A stretch of DNA of 64,000 bases from Chelonoidis abingdonii. Its lineage: Eukaryota; Chordata; Testudines; Testudinidae. Below, in pieces: positions 47,673 to 59,203 of the stretch; positions within the stretch are counted from its first letter, which is position 1; each line of letters opens with the position of its first letter. The stretch spans positions 35,232,793 through 35,296,792 of the forward strand of contig NC_133770.1 in assembly GCF_003597395.2 (NCBI RefSeq). Direction: 5' to 3'. Below the pieces are notes generated by a model, which saw only the letters and a program-made list of their open reading frames with translations, ran no database searches and had not been told where the DNA came from. The position numbers and the translations under genes were made by a program.

Positions 47673-48275
47673 TTGGGTTGTCATGGCCTGCCCAGGGGGA
47701 CAGAGACCTCAGTTTGTGTGGTATCTGAAGATTTAACCTGTGACCATGAGTTGCAGATTTTGCTTCCAGACTCTGCCTCTGTGGAAGAGTGGGTTCTAGC
47801 TGTGGGGAAGGTGACTGGGTTTAAACATCTGAGGTATGCCTCCCACATGAGAGAGGCTGTTATTGTGTGTGCTGCCACACTTAGACTGGTTGAGCAGGCG
47901 GTTGTGGAGGGGATTGTTGTGTGGGGTGCTTTTGTCCATTTAGTGCCCCTCTCAACACCTGCTGTTAAAGTCTATCTCTCTAATGTGCCTCCTTTCTTAG
48001 GAAATGAGCAGCTGGCTAGAGATCTGGTGAGTTATGGTAAGATCACTAGTCCTATCACGAGGATTCCTTTGGGCTGTAAACCCCCGGAGATTTGGCATGT
48101 CTTCTCCTTTCATAGGCAGGTTTATCTGATATTAAACAATACTTCCAAAGTGTTAAAATTTTCCCTGAATTGTAGGAATGGGGAGTGTAATTACACTGTG
48201 TTTGTTGCCACTGAGGACAGGGCCTGTTTTGGGAGTCTGACACATTTGGTCAATCAGTGCCCTAAGAAGAGATAG
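47673..48275 (+). pseudogene. Tx1-type LINE ORF1 (gag-like), mostly open
   Basis: A 200-codon open frame. Its second half carries VKVYLSNVPPFLGNEQLA (residues about 99-116), then LVSYGKITSPITRIPLGCKP and HRQVYLILNN, matching the RNA-recognition-like middle of Tx1-clade ORF1 proteins, which bind the element's RNA. At the end the family has a CCHC zinc knuckle 'CFGCG..GHL...CP'. Here it reads CFGSLTHLVNQCP, with the second cysteine lost and the spacing shortened, so the knuckle is broken. The N-terminal limit is uncertain because the chosen ATG may be internal. Although it has no stop, the element is dead because ORF2 is wrecked. Confidence 0.8.
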
Positions 48276-48638
48276 GCTGCCCATGAGAACGGTGACTCTG
48301 GGAATGTGGCGGTTTCTGAGAGTAAAACATAGGGTGAGGTAGTTTTGGCAGAAACTGAGTCACAACAGGCTCCAGATGTCTCTGGGGATGTTGGTCCTGG
48401 AGGAGATGGCATTACAGGTTCTGTGGCTCCTGACTCAGTGGCCGCTTGCCTTGAGCCTGACTTCAAAATGGAGGCTGAGCCTGTTGCTATGGAATCCAGG
48501 GCCTGGACTGAGGATTCTGGCTTGCAGGCGAAGCCCCAAAGCAAAAAAATGGCTTTTGAAGGCAGAGGGGCTCTAGTTTTTGAGGGTGTTGCAAAGTAGG
48601 CAAGTTTGCTCAGTGTAGTTGGGAAGCACACTGCTGAG
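48276..48638 (+). pseudogene. Remains of Tx1 LINE between ORF1 and the hAT insertion
   Basis: Continues the ORF1 region (acidic, alanine/serine/glutamate-rich frame at 48345-48599, as in the tail of such proteins) until the left hAT boundary. The sequence CTGCTGAG at 48631-48638 is the first copy of the hAT target duplication. Confidence 0.55.
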
Positions 48639-50173
48639 CAGGGGTGGCTCTAGGCACCAGCAAAGCAAGCACGTGCTTGGGGCAGCCCATTTTCAGGGGC
48701 GGCAGTGATCCAGCCTGGGAGTTGAGAACCAATAGGGGGCCCTTGGAGCTGTAGTTCCTTGGTTAGCTCCCTGACTATAGAGCCAGCCCTGGAGCAGGGA
48801 AAGAACTACATTTCGCAGCATTCCCTTAGCCACTACCAACAGGTGAAGAAGTGAGGTAGCTGGGAACTCATGCTGCAGTGTGCTGTGAATTGCGAACTGC
48901 ACTGTGAAGGGTAGGGGTACCATATTTTAACATTCAAAAACAGGACACTCCACAGGGAGGGAGGATAGCCTCACCCTGCCACCATCCACTCCCTCCGACT
49001 GCCCCCCACAGAAACCCCAACCCATCCATCCCCCCCTGCTTAGCCTCTCCTGGGACCCCTGCCCCAACTGCCCCCCAGGATCCCACCCCCATCTAAGCAC
49101 CGCTGGTCCTTGTCCCTTGATTGCCCCCTCCCGGGACCCCGCCCCTAACTGCCCCTTGGGACCCCACTCCCTATCTAAGCCTCCCTTCTCCTTGTCCCCA
49201 ACTGCCCCCTCCTGAGACCCCCCCAGGACCCCACCCTGTCAGGTCCCCTGACAAACCCCTGGGACTCCCATGCCTATCCAACCACTGCCTGTCCCCTGAC
49301 TGCCCCCCCGACCCCCTGACCCATCTAACCCCCCCTTCTCCCTAGCCGCCTTCCCGAACCTCCGCCCCATCCAACCCCACCCTGCTCCCTGTCCCTTGAC
49401 TGCCCCACCGGAACCCCGCTACCCCTTCTCCATCCCCCTAACCCCCTTAGCCACTCAGACCAGCGTGTCTAGCTCCACGCAGCGCCAGACATGCTGCTGC
49501 ATACATGCTGCCGTGCTCCCCGTGGAACCACGCCCCCCCCAGCACCTGCCTTCCAAATTTGAACATCTCAAAATTCACAAGTGCTCAAGCTCAGTTTGGG
49601 CAGCTGTTACTTCATTTCTCCCAAATCAAATATACTGATCCACTGTAACTTGCTGTAGAAAAAGTAGGATAAAATTCAGCAAGAAATGCTTCCCAGTGGT
49701 TGTTAGGACTGGAATTGCTATTTTCAACAGCCATTGCCCTTTTTTTGTTTGTTTGTTTAAAAGGAAGACAGTGATATTGCATTGGCAAATTCCCCATAGA
49801 AAGAAAGAGTGGAACAAAAGAATAATAATGGCACCTCAACTTTTCCTCATTTATGGAGGACAGGCTTATAATATGCATCCAGATATCCTCCAATCACACA
49901 AGCTGAAAATTGTTCCACGTTACTGCAGTTCTGTAATCATATGGGAACCAATCCTATCTGTGTTCTGTGCACATCTAAAATTGCTGCTGAATGACCTGTT
50001 CTGGGAGCGATTTACTAGTGACCCAGGGCTGCGTGTGGAAGGAGGGTGCAGATGGGGGTGGGGAGAGCCCAGGGCTGGGGCAGCAGGGGGTGCGGCAAGG
50101 AGCCCAGGGCTGGGATGGAGGGTAGCCAAAAATTTTTTTGCTTGGGGCGGCAAAAAACCTAGAGCTGGCCCTG
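48639..50173. mobile_element. 1,535-bp hAT element with exact 8-bp duplication, inside the Tx1 LINE
   Basis: Left end CAGGGGTGGCTCTAGG; the reverse complement of the right end is CAGGGCCAGCTCTAGG, giving 16-bp terminal inverted repeats with 3 mismatches. The target duplication CTGCTGAG is identical at 48631-48638 and 50174-50181. The interior contains a C-rich degenerate minisatellite (about 48960-49460, 'ccccaactgccccc' words), then AT-rich unique sequence (49560-50000), then a G-rich end. No transposase is recognisable; the 225-codon frame near 49700-50370 crosses the right border and so cannot be a real gene. It is a non-autonomous or decayed hAT, younger than the LINE it interrupts. Confidence 0.93.
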
Positions 50174-50181
50174 CTGCTGAG

Positions 50182-51480
50182 AGTTTTGCTGAGGGTTGCC
50201 CTTTGGTTGGAAGCATGGAAAATTCTCAGGTGTTAGATTTGCCGCCTCAGTCCCAGGTCTCTGGTCTTTCTGAGGTTCTCCACTTGAGGTCAGTGGTGGC
50301 TCAGACCGTGGGGCTGACAAACTCACAGAGTCTTTGGGTCCTGAACTGCCTGAGATGGGGGATATACCCTTGATATTACCTGGTAGGTAAGTTTCTGGAT
50401 GAGACTAAGGGGAAATGTGGAGTAGAGGTGGTTGATTGGTTTCCTGGCCTTAATCTGTTTTTGTTATCTGCTCAGTAGGCGATGAGACACGTCTCTGTGT
50501 GTCTGAGTTTGGCAAACAGAAATGGTACAGATGAAAAAACTGGTGACCAAAGGGTGTGTCCCTTTGACCAATGGAAATGTTGAGGATTAATGGATATAGG
50601 AGAATTTGATGTTTTTGTTTGAGGTTTGTTTTTTTTTTCTTTCTTTGTCCATCTTATTTTTTCTGTTGAGTATTCATCTGGTGAATAATTTTGTATGTGG
50701 CTCTCTGAATGTGAATAGGTGTAGGGACATTAAAAAAAAAGGATGGCTTTCTTTGAGTACCTGTCCTTGAAAAAAAGTGGACATTTCATTTTTTCAAGAG
50801 AGACACGCACACATTCTTGGTTTGCTGTGTAGGAGACAGGAGGTTTTTCTGAGTCATGCTACCACTGCAAGCACAGGGATTACCATTCTCATTATGGACA
50901 TGGTGAAACCTGATTCAGTAGTTGTGCAGGAAGTTGTTCCAGGACATTTATTCAAGCTACTTTTGAGCACTATCATTTTTTAAATTAATGTTTATGTTCC
51001 TCTGTAGGGAAAGACAGGGTGTGGTTTTTTTGGTGCTGCGGTGCTTTTTGACAAATTGTTTGACAAGTGATATTTTAATTTTGGGGAAGGTTTTAATTGT
51101 ACTCTTAATGAGAGATTGGATAGGAATCATTTGGAACCGCATCCATTGTCTGCTCAGCAATTTGCAACTCTTTTACAGGCTGCTGATCTGCCTGATGTGT
51201 GGTGACATTTTCACCCTTATGCAAGCAGTATACCTGGTTGAGTGCTAGTGCTGGGCCTTTCTTTATGGTCCAGATGGGCCATATTTATGTTTTTACTTAT
51301 CATTTGTCTGATTTGCTTTCTAGTTGCATTGTCCACACTGGGATTTCAGAGTATGGTTTCGTCTTATTTATGTTGTCTCTTCCTTCTATGCAAGACTGCC
51401 ATCCACAGTGGCATTTTCACTCGCCTTTTACAAGGTGTTCACTTTTGGGACTCTTTCAGTTATTTTAGGGGAGCCTGGCT
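50182..51480 (+). pseudogene. Tx1-type LINE ORF2, endonuclease region, frameshifted
   Basis: Shifted-frame translation gives LNVNRCRDI near 50707-50733 (family LNVNG). ISFFQERHAH at about 50780-50809 stands where the family has FLQETH, with the catalytic glutamate retained. VVVQEVVPGHLF is near 50922-50954 and GEGFNCTLNERLDRN is near 51087-51130 (family GDFNCTL; the aspartate is changed). A YLCFYLS..L / GFSDHS-like region and 'FGTLSVILGEPG' follow to about 51480. This is an apurinic-like endonuclease that nicks target DNA in the active element. At least three frame changes make it non-functional. Confidence 0.75.
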
Positions 51481-52570
51481 TGCCTCAGAAGATGTTTATC
51501 CACCTTGCGCCATTGTCCCAAGAAGGGGAAAAGTTAATATTAATGTTTTTGTCAGCAATAAACACAGCAGACAACTCTGGGCCTTTGCTGGAATAGGAGG
51601 AATTAGAATTGGGAGATGTGGAACCTGAAAAAGCCTCTCATGACAGTAATGAATTGCTTGGGCTGCATGAGAGCTAGAAGTATAAAAAGCTGCTTATTAG
51701 GACTTATTAGATAGCAACATTCAGGGTGCATTGGTTAGGGCCCTTCTCCAATGCATGAACCTACTCAGTTTTTCTTCAGCCTGAAATACAAACGTGGCTC
51801 TTCTAAATTTACTTTTACTAGCTTAGGCCGTAAGTCATTGTATATGAGTGTGGTAAGGATTCCTCATTTCTGAATGCTTGTTGATTATCCCGATACAGTA
51901 TGGAAAAGAGCTCCTGGTGGTGGACCCATCCATCCAGCTTGGTGAACTGTATATAAGCTTCTGACTGGATCTCACCTATACTCTTTGCAATGGAGAATTC
52001 TTCACAGGGCCATTGCCATGACTGCATTTGTGCATTGTTTGACTCTGCAGGTGTTTATGCCATGTCCTTTTTGTGACATAAAGGAGACTGTTTTGCATAT
52101 GTTTCTTACTTGTTCCAGGTTACAACCATTATTTGTTTTACTTCAGGGCATTTTTCAGTTATTCTCCCTTGATTTTTCTCTTACTGTATTTATTTTTACT
52201 ATTAAGTATAGATTCACAAATAGATCTATGGTATGCTTTGCTAACGTTATTTTGGGTCAAACAAAGGTGGGCCATTTTAAAAAATAGACTATGTAAATTA
52301 TTTGGTACTGGGGTTGTTGCTGTTCTTCAGGTTTTTAGATTTTTAATGTTTTTTTGCCTTCATTTGGAGTTTAGATATTATAAGCAATCTGGATCAATTT
52401 ATTCAGTGGTGGGCAGTTGGAAATGCACTTTGTACTGTTTGGGATGGGCAACTGTTTTTGAACTTGTAGTTTTAAATGTTAAAAGGTCTCCCTTTCTCTC
52501 TTTCTCTTTGTACATTTACAGAACTTCATTCAATAGGGCCCATAGATCAGCCCTCTATGTGCTACTGTAA
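51481..52570 (+). pseudogene. Tx1-type LINE ORF2, C-terminus; RT deleted
   Basis: After the endonuclease a short linker (to about 51830) leads, with a jump of at least 1 kb of expected RT coding, to the last part of ORF2. This includes MQWRILHRAIA (51985 on; family LQWRILHG.L), then CPFCDIKETVLHMFLTC, a zinc-finger-like C-x2-C...H...C block, and VILGQTKVGHFKK (family FLLGQAKLAI). The FADD-type catalytic region and the rest of the RT palm are absent, so this is an internal deletion derivative. Confidence 0.72.
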
Positions 52571-52620
52571 TATAAATTTTAAATAACACAAATCTTAAAA
52601 TAGTAATTTTATTAAACACA

Positions 52621-53269
52621 TTTTGATCCCAGTTTACCAATATGATTGGTGTGTAATATATGCCCACACAGAGTGGAATTGGGAGAGAACTTCAAGGACA
52701 CAAGATAGGAAGCAACTCTGAATAAATTGGATGAGAAGATTTAGAACTTTTACATAGAGTGTAGAAATTGTTTCAATATTTGTATGGACTAAGAATTGTG
52801 CTTCTGAGATCACCATCTTTTCATGTCTGTATTTGGGCTTCACAAACTATTACATCTCTAGCTGCCTGTAGGATGCAAGATGGACTCCTCATTACCTGTT
52901 TACCCCTTTGTGATTTGGCCAGAGGGCCAAGATGGTGAAGAGCCACCGAAGTCAGCTGGCAGCCTGCAGGGGGTACCAGGGTGAGAAAAGGTCTGTGGCA
53001 CCTCACCCAGCCTCGAGGAGGTGCTCAGGAGATGAATGCCCCAATTAGAGTTGGTTTATGTAATTTTGCAGTCACCCAGCTTTCATGGTGATGGGCTCAT
53101 TAGAAAGATTCATAAGTAAGAAAGCACTCCGACTGAGCCAATACTCTCCAGTTGCATACCTGGTTTTTCAAGGGAAAACACTAGAAGATGAGAAAAGTGA
53201 ATGCCCTGTTATTCTAGATGACTAGTTTAGTCAGCACATACTTACTGCAGTATATTTGAATGATTATTC
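52621..53269. other. Region between the LINE end and Gypsy integrase
   Basis: Expected to contain the rest of the Gypsy RNase H and linker if the LINE inserted there, but no RNase H motif can be seen. It may be too decayed, or part may be another insertion (52800-53040 is GC-richer). Confidence 0.35.
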
Positions 53270-54140
53270 CACCACTCTTAAAACAACAGATGCTGGGTCA
53301 GCTTCGTGCTGGACATAGCGAAAGGATGCATCTGAAAGAAACTGCCTGATGTCACTTTTGATGTCCTTATTTGGATCATGCCATTGAAGAGAGGGCAAAA
53401 ACCTTCTTCCTTGTGAATCAGATTATAAAGAATATCCTGAAACTGGCACCACCACATATGTGATCATGGCCTGAGAATCCATGGCAGAATAGTCAGGTGG
53501 ATTTTGCTGGGGTTTTGGAGGACATATGTTCTTGGTGGTCACTGATGCTTATTCAAAGTGGCCAGAGATCTGTGTAATGGCCTTCATGTCTATTGAGTAT
53601 GCTATCAAGATGTATGTGAAATGTTCAGTCAGTCTGCCAGGACAACCACAAAGTGACAAAGGAATTCTATTTCTATCTTCTGAGTTCAAAACTCTTTTGC
53701 AGTTTAATGGGGAAGAAGGTTATATTAAATCAGCATTGCACCATACAGCTACCTCTTCATTGAGAAAAACCCAATTTATGCATAAAGGCTTAGCTAACTT
53801 GTTGTTATGCTACTGAAACACCAGCTCATACCACAACAATGGAATCCTCAGTACTTCTAGTTAGAGGATATTTGCATATGTCTTTCAATTTACTGAAACT
53901 ATTGGGGTGATTCATAAGGCACAAGAACAACAGGTGCAGATTGACCTTGGGAGATACAAGTCAACACCAGGACAAGTAATAGCTCCCAACTATGTTATAC
54001 ATCTTAAATGGGTTCCTGGTTATCCCTTAGCAAGACAGGACCAGTATCATGCACAATGAGCACACAAATGGCCTCACATGCCAGAGACATGTTGCTCAGG
54101 TTTTAGACGTGTTTATCAGTTCTTCCATTCCACAGCCATC
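53270..54140 (+). pseudogene. Ty3/Gypsy integrase, decayed
   Basis: MLGQLRAGHSERMHLKE near 53290-53340 corresponds to the 'LH.GHPG..RMK' zinc-binding start. VDFAG near 53497-53511 carries the first catalytic aspartate. The open part at 53526-53816 begins MFLVVTDAYSKWPEI, the family's 'FLVVVDAYSKWPEV', and contains QSDKGILFLSSEFKTLL, the family's '.SDNG.QF.S.EF..FL', with the second aspartate retained. The glutamate of the D,D,E triad falls in a garbled segment. Downstream, YRNTSSYHN and LKWVPG (family YRSTPH and PKWIPG) are recognisable up to about 54010. It is the 3' part of the Gypsy pol whose gag and RT are at 45.1-47.3 kb. Confidence 0.8.
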
Positions 54141-57138
54141 TCTAGTATCAGTTTCAGAAGATGGCCCTTTGTCAACATGTTTTCAAAAGTAACTGATACT
54201 TTCATGCTTTGAATACTTTATGCCACAGTTAAAGTTCCAGTTCCTCTACAGACATTTGGGTACATCATACTTCCTGGTCTAGGACAGGTGTAGGAGAGGA
54301 AGAATAAGACAAAACCTGAAGAGCAGATTGTGGGTTTTTAAACACAAGTTTAATTCCTCTTATTATATGTAACTTAATAAGGAAAGACAGGGAGATGCTG
54401 AGGGCCTGAAAATGTAGAGACAGCATGGAGGCCTTGAAACAGGAATGTGAGCCATCAGTAGGGATTCCAGCCAAGACAGCTATTTTTATTTACTTTTCCA
54501 TGCCAAGAATATTTTCTTATTATATTTTGAGTAATGTCCTGCTGATCTAAAAAGTTTAAGGGTCCTCCAAGCCCTTTAAATTTGTAATACCCCTTTTAGT
54601 CCCCTTTCTTTCCCTTTGGAGTTGTGCAGCCCTGGGGTACATAACTGAGAGATGCCCACTTCAGTCAGGGGAGCAAGCTTCATGAATCACCAAACAACAG
54701 TGCTCAAGTGGGAAAAACACTTTCCTTGTACCTCTTTGTGGATTTGAGTAGAAAGTGGAGCTTTGAAAACCCCTAGACAGCAATCATGCTCATTCTCTCT
54801 TTTGGCCTCTTCAAGCTTGTAAGTCTCAGGGTGGTTTAATTAAAGTCCTTAAAACTCTAACAGTAACACTCAAATGCTTAATTTTTTTTTCCTCTGGACT
54901 CACAAAATTTCCATCCCTCTTTCTCATGTCACTCTCACTCTGTAATAAAACAACTGAGTCACACACTGGTACATAAATATTAGCAGATTTTTAGGCTTGC
55001 TGTATTTTTTTTTCTTTTGGCCTATTGGGCAAACAGCCTAGAAGGGCTAAGTTATTTGCCAGAATTTGAATTTCTGGCAAACAGCACAGATCCGGTAGAA
55101 ATCTCAAATCGTATTTCAGGAATGCCATCCTTGTACTGTGCCTTTCCAGCTCTTTTCTCTGCACACTAATGAGTATTATGGGGAAATGTGTTCCAGATAT
55201 ATGAAAAGCGATGCAGTGGGAAATGTACCAGAACCATCTTTCCACTTATGTGGTTGCAGTTGTCCAAAAAACACAATTAATTAGCATGACTGAACGGTTT
55301 AGCTCCCCCAAAAAAGCTTTTTCAGTGATTATATGAAGAACCATTGGTACGGTAGACTTCATACTGAAAAAATTAGTGGAAGTTTTAATTATATTCTGAT
55401 AAGTAAAATACTAGTTAGTTTGGTACGCTGTGCACATGAAAAATGCATGCGCTATTGAACACAATACATAGGAGTTTAGATTAGAGGTGCTGATGAACTA
55501 TGTGGAGATTATGTACTTGTCAGGCACATAATGGCTCTGAATTTGAAAAGCAGCCTCTCATTTTGTTCCTGTGATGTTGAAGGTGTAAATAATTGCAGGT
55601 GATTTTCTATGAGTTATGGCTAGAAAGTGAATTAAGTTAAACTGAATTAAGGGCACCTCTGTCTCAAATAAGAGTGTCCACAGAGGGATTTAATGCAGTT
55701 TAATTAATTTCCAATTTACATTTACACCTTTACTTAATTCACATTAACTTTTCTGAGCAGCTGAATATAGACAAGACTGTAGGCATCTTTCACTCCCTGA
55801 CTGAATGCTTTAAGGCAGGGGTCCTGTTTCTACAGCACCTAATGCACCATTTATTATTTCTGTTTGTTTGCAATCAGTAGGCCAGATTTTCTACTCAGTT
55901 ACACCAATGACAGCCAAGACTCACCTCTCTGCAGTCAGCAGAGTTCTACTAGTGTAAACCCAGAATAAATGAGAGAAGCAGCAAGGCCAGTAACTGCGAC
56001 CCAGCACTGTGTTAGGGGTATGGTTGATGAAGTTTCTGTACAACAAGCAGGGATACAAGTTCAACTTTTGTGTTAAACGAAAGCTTAAATGTTGACGAGG
56101 AGGCATCACCTGAGCAGTGGTAGTCTGCAGTGGCACTGCCCCAAAATCCTCCCCCCGTTCTAGACAGAGAATAACCTGAAATTTAAGATCTGTCTATAGT
56201 GAAAGAAAAAAGAACTGCCAGGAAGCACCCTCTGATTATATGTAAGCTTCAGCTGAGGGCTAGGAATCCTGTATATCCCTCAGACTCAAGAGGAAATGGA
56301 CCCTCCTACTTTTTAAGAGGCCTCTACAATCTCCCTGAGTTTTGTTTCACTTGACCACATAAATGACTAGCTATTTTCTAAAGCTGCTTTTGTATATGGG
56401 AGCTCTTCTACTTCTCATCCAGTTGCAAGCAGGAAGTGTAATTTCAGCTGCCTTTCAGCCCAGGCCTGTTGCAGCAGCTGATTCCAGGACTAGACCCTAA
56501 ATCCCGTCCTGCATACAGACAGGAAGCGTTCTTTTCCTAGGGTTTAATGCAGCAAGAGCTGGCTCTGGAGCCTCTCTCCTAATTAGCTGTTGCAGGTGGA
56601 GAGCTGTGTAAGTCACTAGGATTGTTTTTATAGCTATCACATCTTTATGTGGCTGAAGTGGTTTTTTCCACTGTAGCTTGGCCATTTTTGCAAGAGAAAT
56701 ATTTTAGGTCACATTATCATTTTTCCCCCCATGGAAAGCTTACAAATACTAATCTGCAAGTAAATTGTTAGGGGAAAACATTAGCAAGCATGTTTTTAAA
56801 TGGATAATCTTGAAAGGAGCTCTTTCCAGAGGAGTTACAAAGTAAAAGCTTTGGGCTGGCTCCTGATCTCCACCTCTCTTCCCTCACCCAAGCTGCTTTG
56901 CATCAGTCTCAGCTAACCCTCCAGTGGTTGTTTTCCTAATTACTGAATTTAATGCTGGTGAGAATGCCTGACTGGTTACCTTTGCGACTGAAGCTCTTTG
57001 TTTACTATCCACAGAACAAGTACAACACAAGTAGTGCAGTGCAATCTTTCCTACACTGCCTTGCTAGTCTATCTCAGCTCCTACCTATATGGGTGGGAAA
57101 GTTAGTTCAGGCCCATTCATTTACTTGCCTGTCTGGTA
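54141..57138. other. Non-coding DNA; minor repeat pieces
   Basis: A 3' LTR of the Gypsy element would be expected in the first part, but I could not match it to a 5' copy. A segment near 55636-55770 ('gttaaactgaattaagg', 'tccacagagggatttaatgc') resembles the palindromic fragments at 3691-4072. No gene supported. Confidence 0.4.
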
Positions 57139-57463
57139 GGGTGACCAGATGTCCTGATAAAAATCAGGATTCTCGTGATAGTAGGGACTTTGTCCCGTGT
57201 CCCGATCAAAGAACAGTTGGAATGTCATTTATCCTGATTTTTGGCAGCACTGAAGAAGTCCAAGCAGCCCCATGCCACGTGGGGTTGAAGGAGGCTCCTT
57301 CAATGCTGCATGGCAGGGTTCCTTCAAGGAGTCCTACAGTACAAGGTAGTGCTATGTGCATATTCTATTTTTAACTTTTTACAAAAATCTTATATATGCA
57401 ACTGTTTCCCCTGCCTCCAGAAAAAAAAAGTCTCAGTTTTTCACACTTTCTATCTGGTCACCC
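57139..57463. mobile_element. TA-flanked MITE (mariner-like ends)
   Basis: GGGTGACCAGAT at 57139-57150 is repeated as an exact reverse complement ATCTGGTCACCC at 57452-57463, and both ends are bordered by TA (57137-57138 and 57464-57465). TA duplication points to the Tc1/mariner superfamily. Inner blocks 'gtcctgataaaaatcaggat' and 'agtttttcacactttctatc' match a short element that I recall as very common in turtles. The middle (about 57250-57400) looks like extra sequence. The 140-codon frame crossing its left end is not a gene. Confidence 0.88.
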
Positions 57464-59171
57464 TACTCTCTGCTGAGGTTGCCAGCATGAGTCCCAGTTG
57501 TGCTGGTCATGGTTTGTTGTGTTTGGATATCCCTGTACTGGGAACTGGATTGAAGCCACCACAAAGGCCCATGAGATGGTAGCAATTTCAGTCTCTATCA
57601 CCCTGTGCTAATTCAAATCAAAGACCTTGATAAAAAAGACTCCATTGCCATTAGTAACCTGTAGCAGTTCAGCCTCCCTGTTCTTTAAAGTGATGTTATG
57701 AATAGAGCAGAAAATTTTCAATACAACAATGCAGGCATTAGTATTTTTAAATTTATCATTAACATGCATGAACTTTCCATATAAGTATTAACAAGTCTTA
57801 GTAATAAATAACCTGTATTTTTTACCATTACAGACCCATCTGTATTTAGTTAACCCCTTATTACTATTTGTGTATTTACTTTGTTGAAATTCCCAAAATG
57901 GTACCCATACATTATAATACCAACTTGATCTTAATGTAAGGCTGTCTTTGATTTTTCCTGTTGGAGTGATTTCCCAGACTTCAGTTCTCCATGCCACTAA
58001 TATTTGGCAGGGGGAGGGATATGATCTTTTCCAAAAATGAATTATTACACATCTGGCTGCTAGGAATAATTGCATTGTCTGTGGGTTTTTCCAAGTGAAT
58101 AACCTCCTTTGGATTTGGTATTTTATTTTCAACTTCCCTTCCATTGTAATACGATACTAAATATAAAGTTGTTTTAAAAAAATCAGATATAAGGCAGACA
58201 CTTCCCCTTTTTTTTTTGATCGTTACCCCATGATCCAAGAAATATCAAACGTTTACAAAAATAAATGAAGTCTGTCTCTCTCAATTCATGGCATATCCAT
58301 TATCTCTTCATGTAGAGAATTTCCATCACCTACCTTCAATGTATTCTTCATGCTTCAACAGACAGTGCAACTTCTGTCCAGGACAGCTTCAGTGAGCCTG
58401 GACTGCCTTGTGTAATCATTTGCATTGGTAAAAAGTAAGTGTCAACTCATTTTGCACAGGTGCAAATGACTACTCAAGGTGAAGAGCAGTGGAGAATGAT
58501 TGTAAAGCACTTAAGCAGGTGGAGATGTAGAGCAGTGGAGGCACCTGGGATAGAATGATCAGAAAGTACATGCATGTAAGCAATTGCCTAGGAGTACATT
58601 CATCCCTTACTCCATGTGTGTAGCTTCCATTACCAGCAATGGAAGCCATGTATGTGCATCAAGAGAACAGTAAGTATGTGAATATGTTAAGCATGAGTAT
58701 TCTGAATTCTGCCTGGTACTGGGTTATATGGGGCTAAGCTTCTGCATGAAGCTTAAAGTTGCTCCCATCTAGAAGACACTATGCAGTGTCACACTATTTT
58801 GGGCTCACAAACTCAAGCTGAGAAACAGGAGCTACTTGCATAGACTGAGGCAAAGAACACTGCCAGGCTAAGTTACAGCAGCATCAGAGCTGTGTTTACT
58901 TTAAAGATTATTTCTTGTTGTTAGTTAAGTAAATTATCCTAAAACCTGCCTTAGCCATCACTGAACTATTCCAGGCACTACTTGTTCTTTACAATATATT
59001 ACTTCTCAAAGGCACCTGGGAGCTGGTACACATGAGAACTTTTCAAGGGAACGTTACTTTTTATGAACTGCTGAACATAACAGAGTGGTTTGCTCTAAAA
59101 CATAAATCTGCTGGCCTTTGTGAAAGCTCCCAGACCAAAAGGCTAGTGGTAAGAATTACCACAGAGCCCCA

Positions 59172-59173
<2 letters not shown>
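57464..59173. other. AT-rich DNA, nothing recognised
   Basis: Minus-strand frames at 57788-58238 have no motif. No repeat borders seen. Confidence 0.5.

Positions 59174-59200
<27 letters not shown>
59174..59200. repeat. Poly(A) run of 27
   Basis: Uninterrupted A27. It could be a retroposed tail, but no retroelement body is recognisable on its 5' side. Confidence 0.95.

Positions 59201-59203
<3 letters not shown>

Larger units (their letters stand above)
47500..52620 (+). mobile_element. Tx1-clade LINE (L1 group), inserted in the Gypsy element and split by hAT
   Basis: ORF1 (47673-48275), endonuclease (about 50690-51480) and the extreme C-terminus of ORF2 (about 51985-52290) are all recognisable on the plus strand, with a 1,535-bp hAT element in the middle. 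The reverse transcriptase is missing. A short 5' leader (T-rich near 47630-47650) precedes ORF1. Both outer limits are estimated from where coding homology begins and ends; target duplications were not identified. Confidence 0.75.

Noticed and set aside
49696..50373. 225-codon plus-strand frame
   Set aside because: Crosses the right boundary of the hAT element into the interrupted LINE, so it cannot be an old coding unit.
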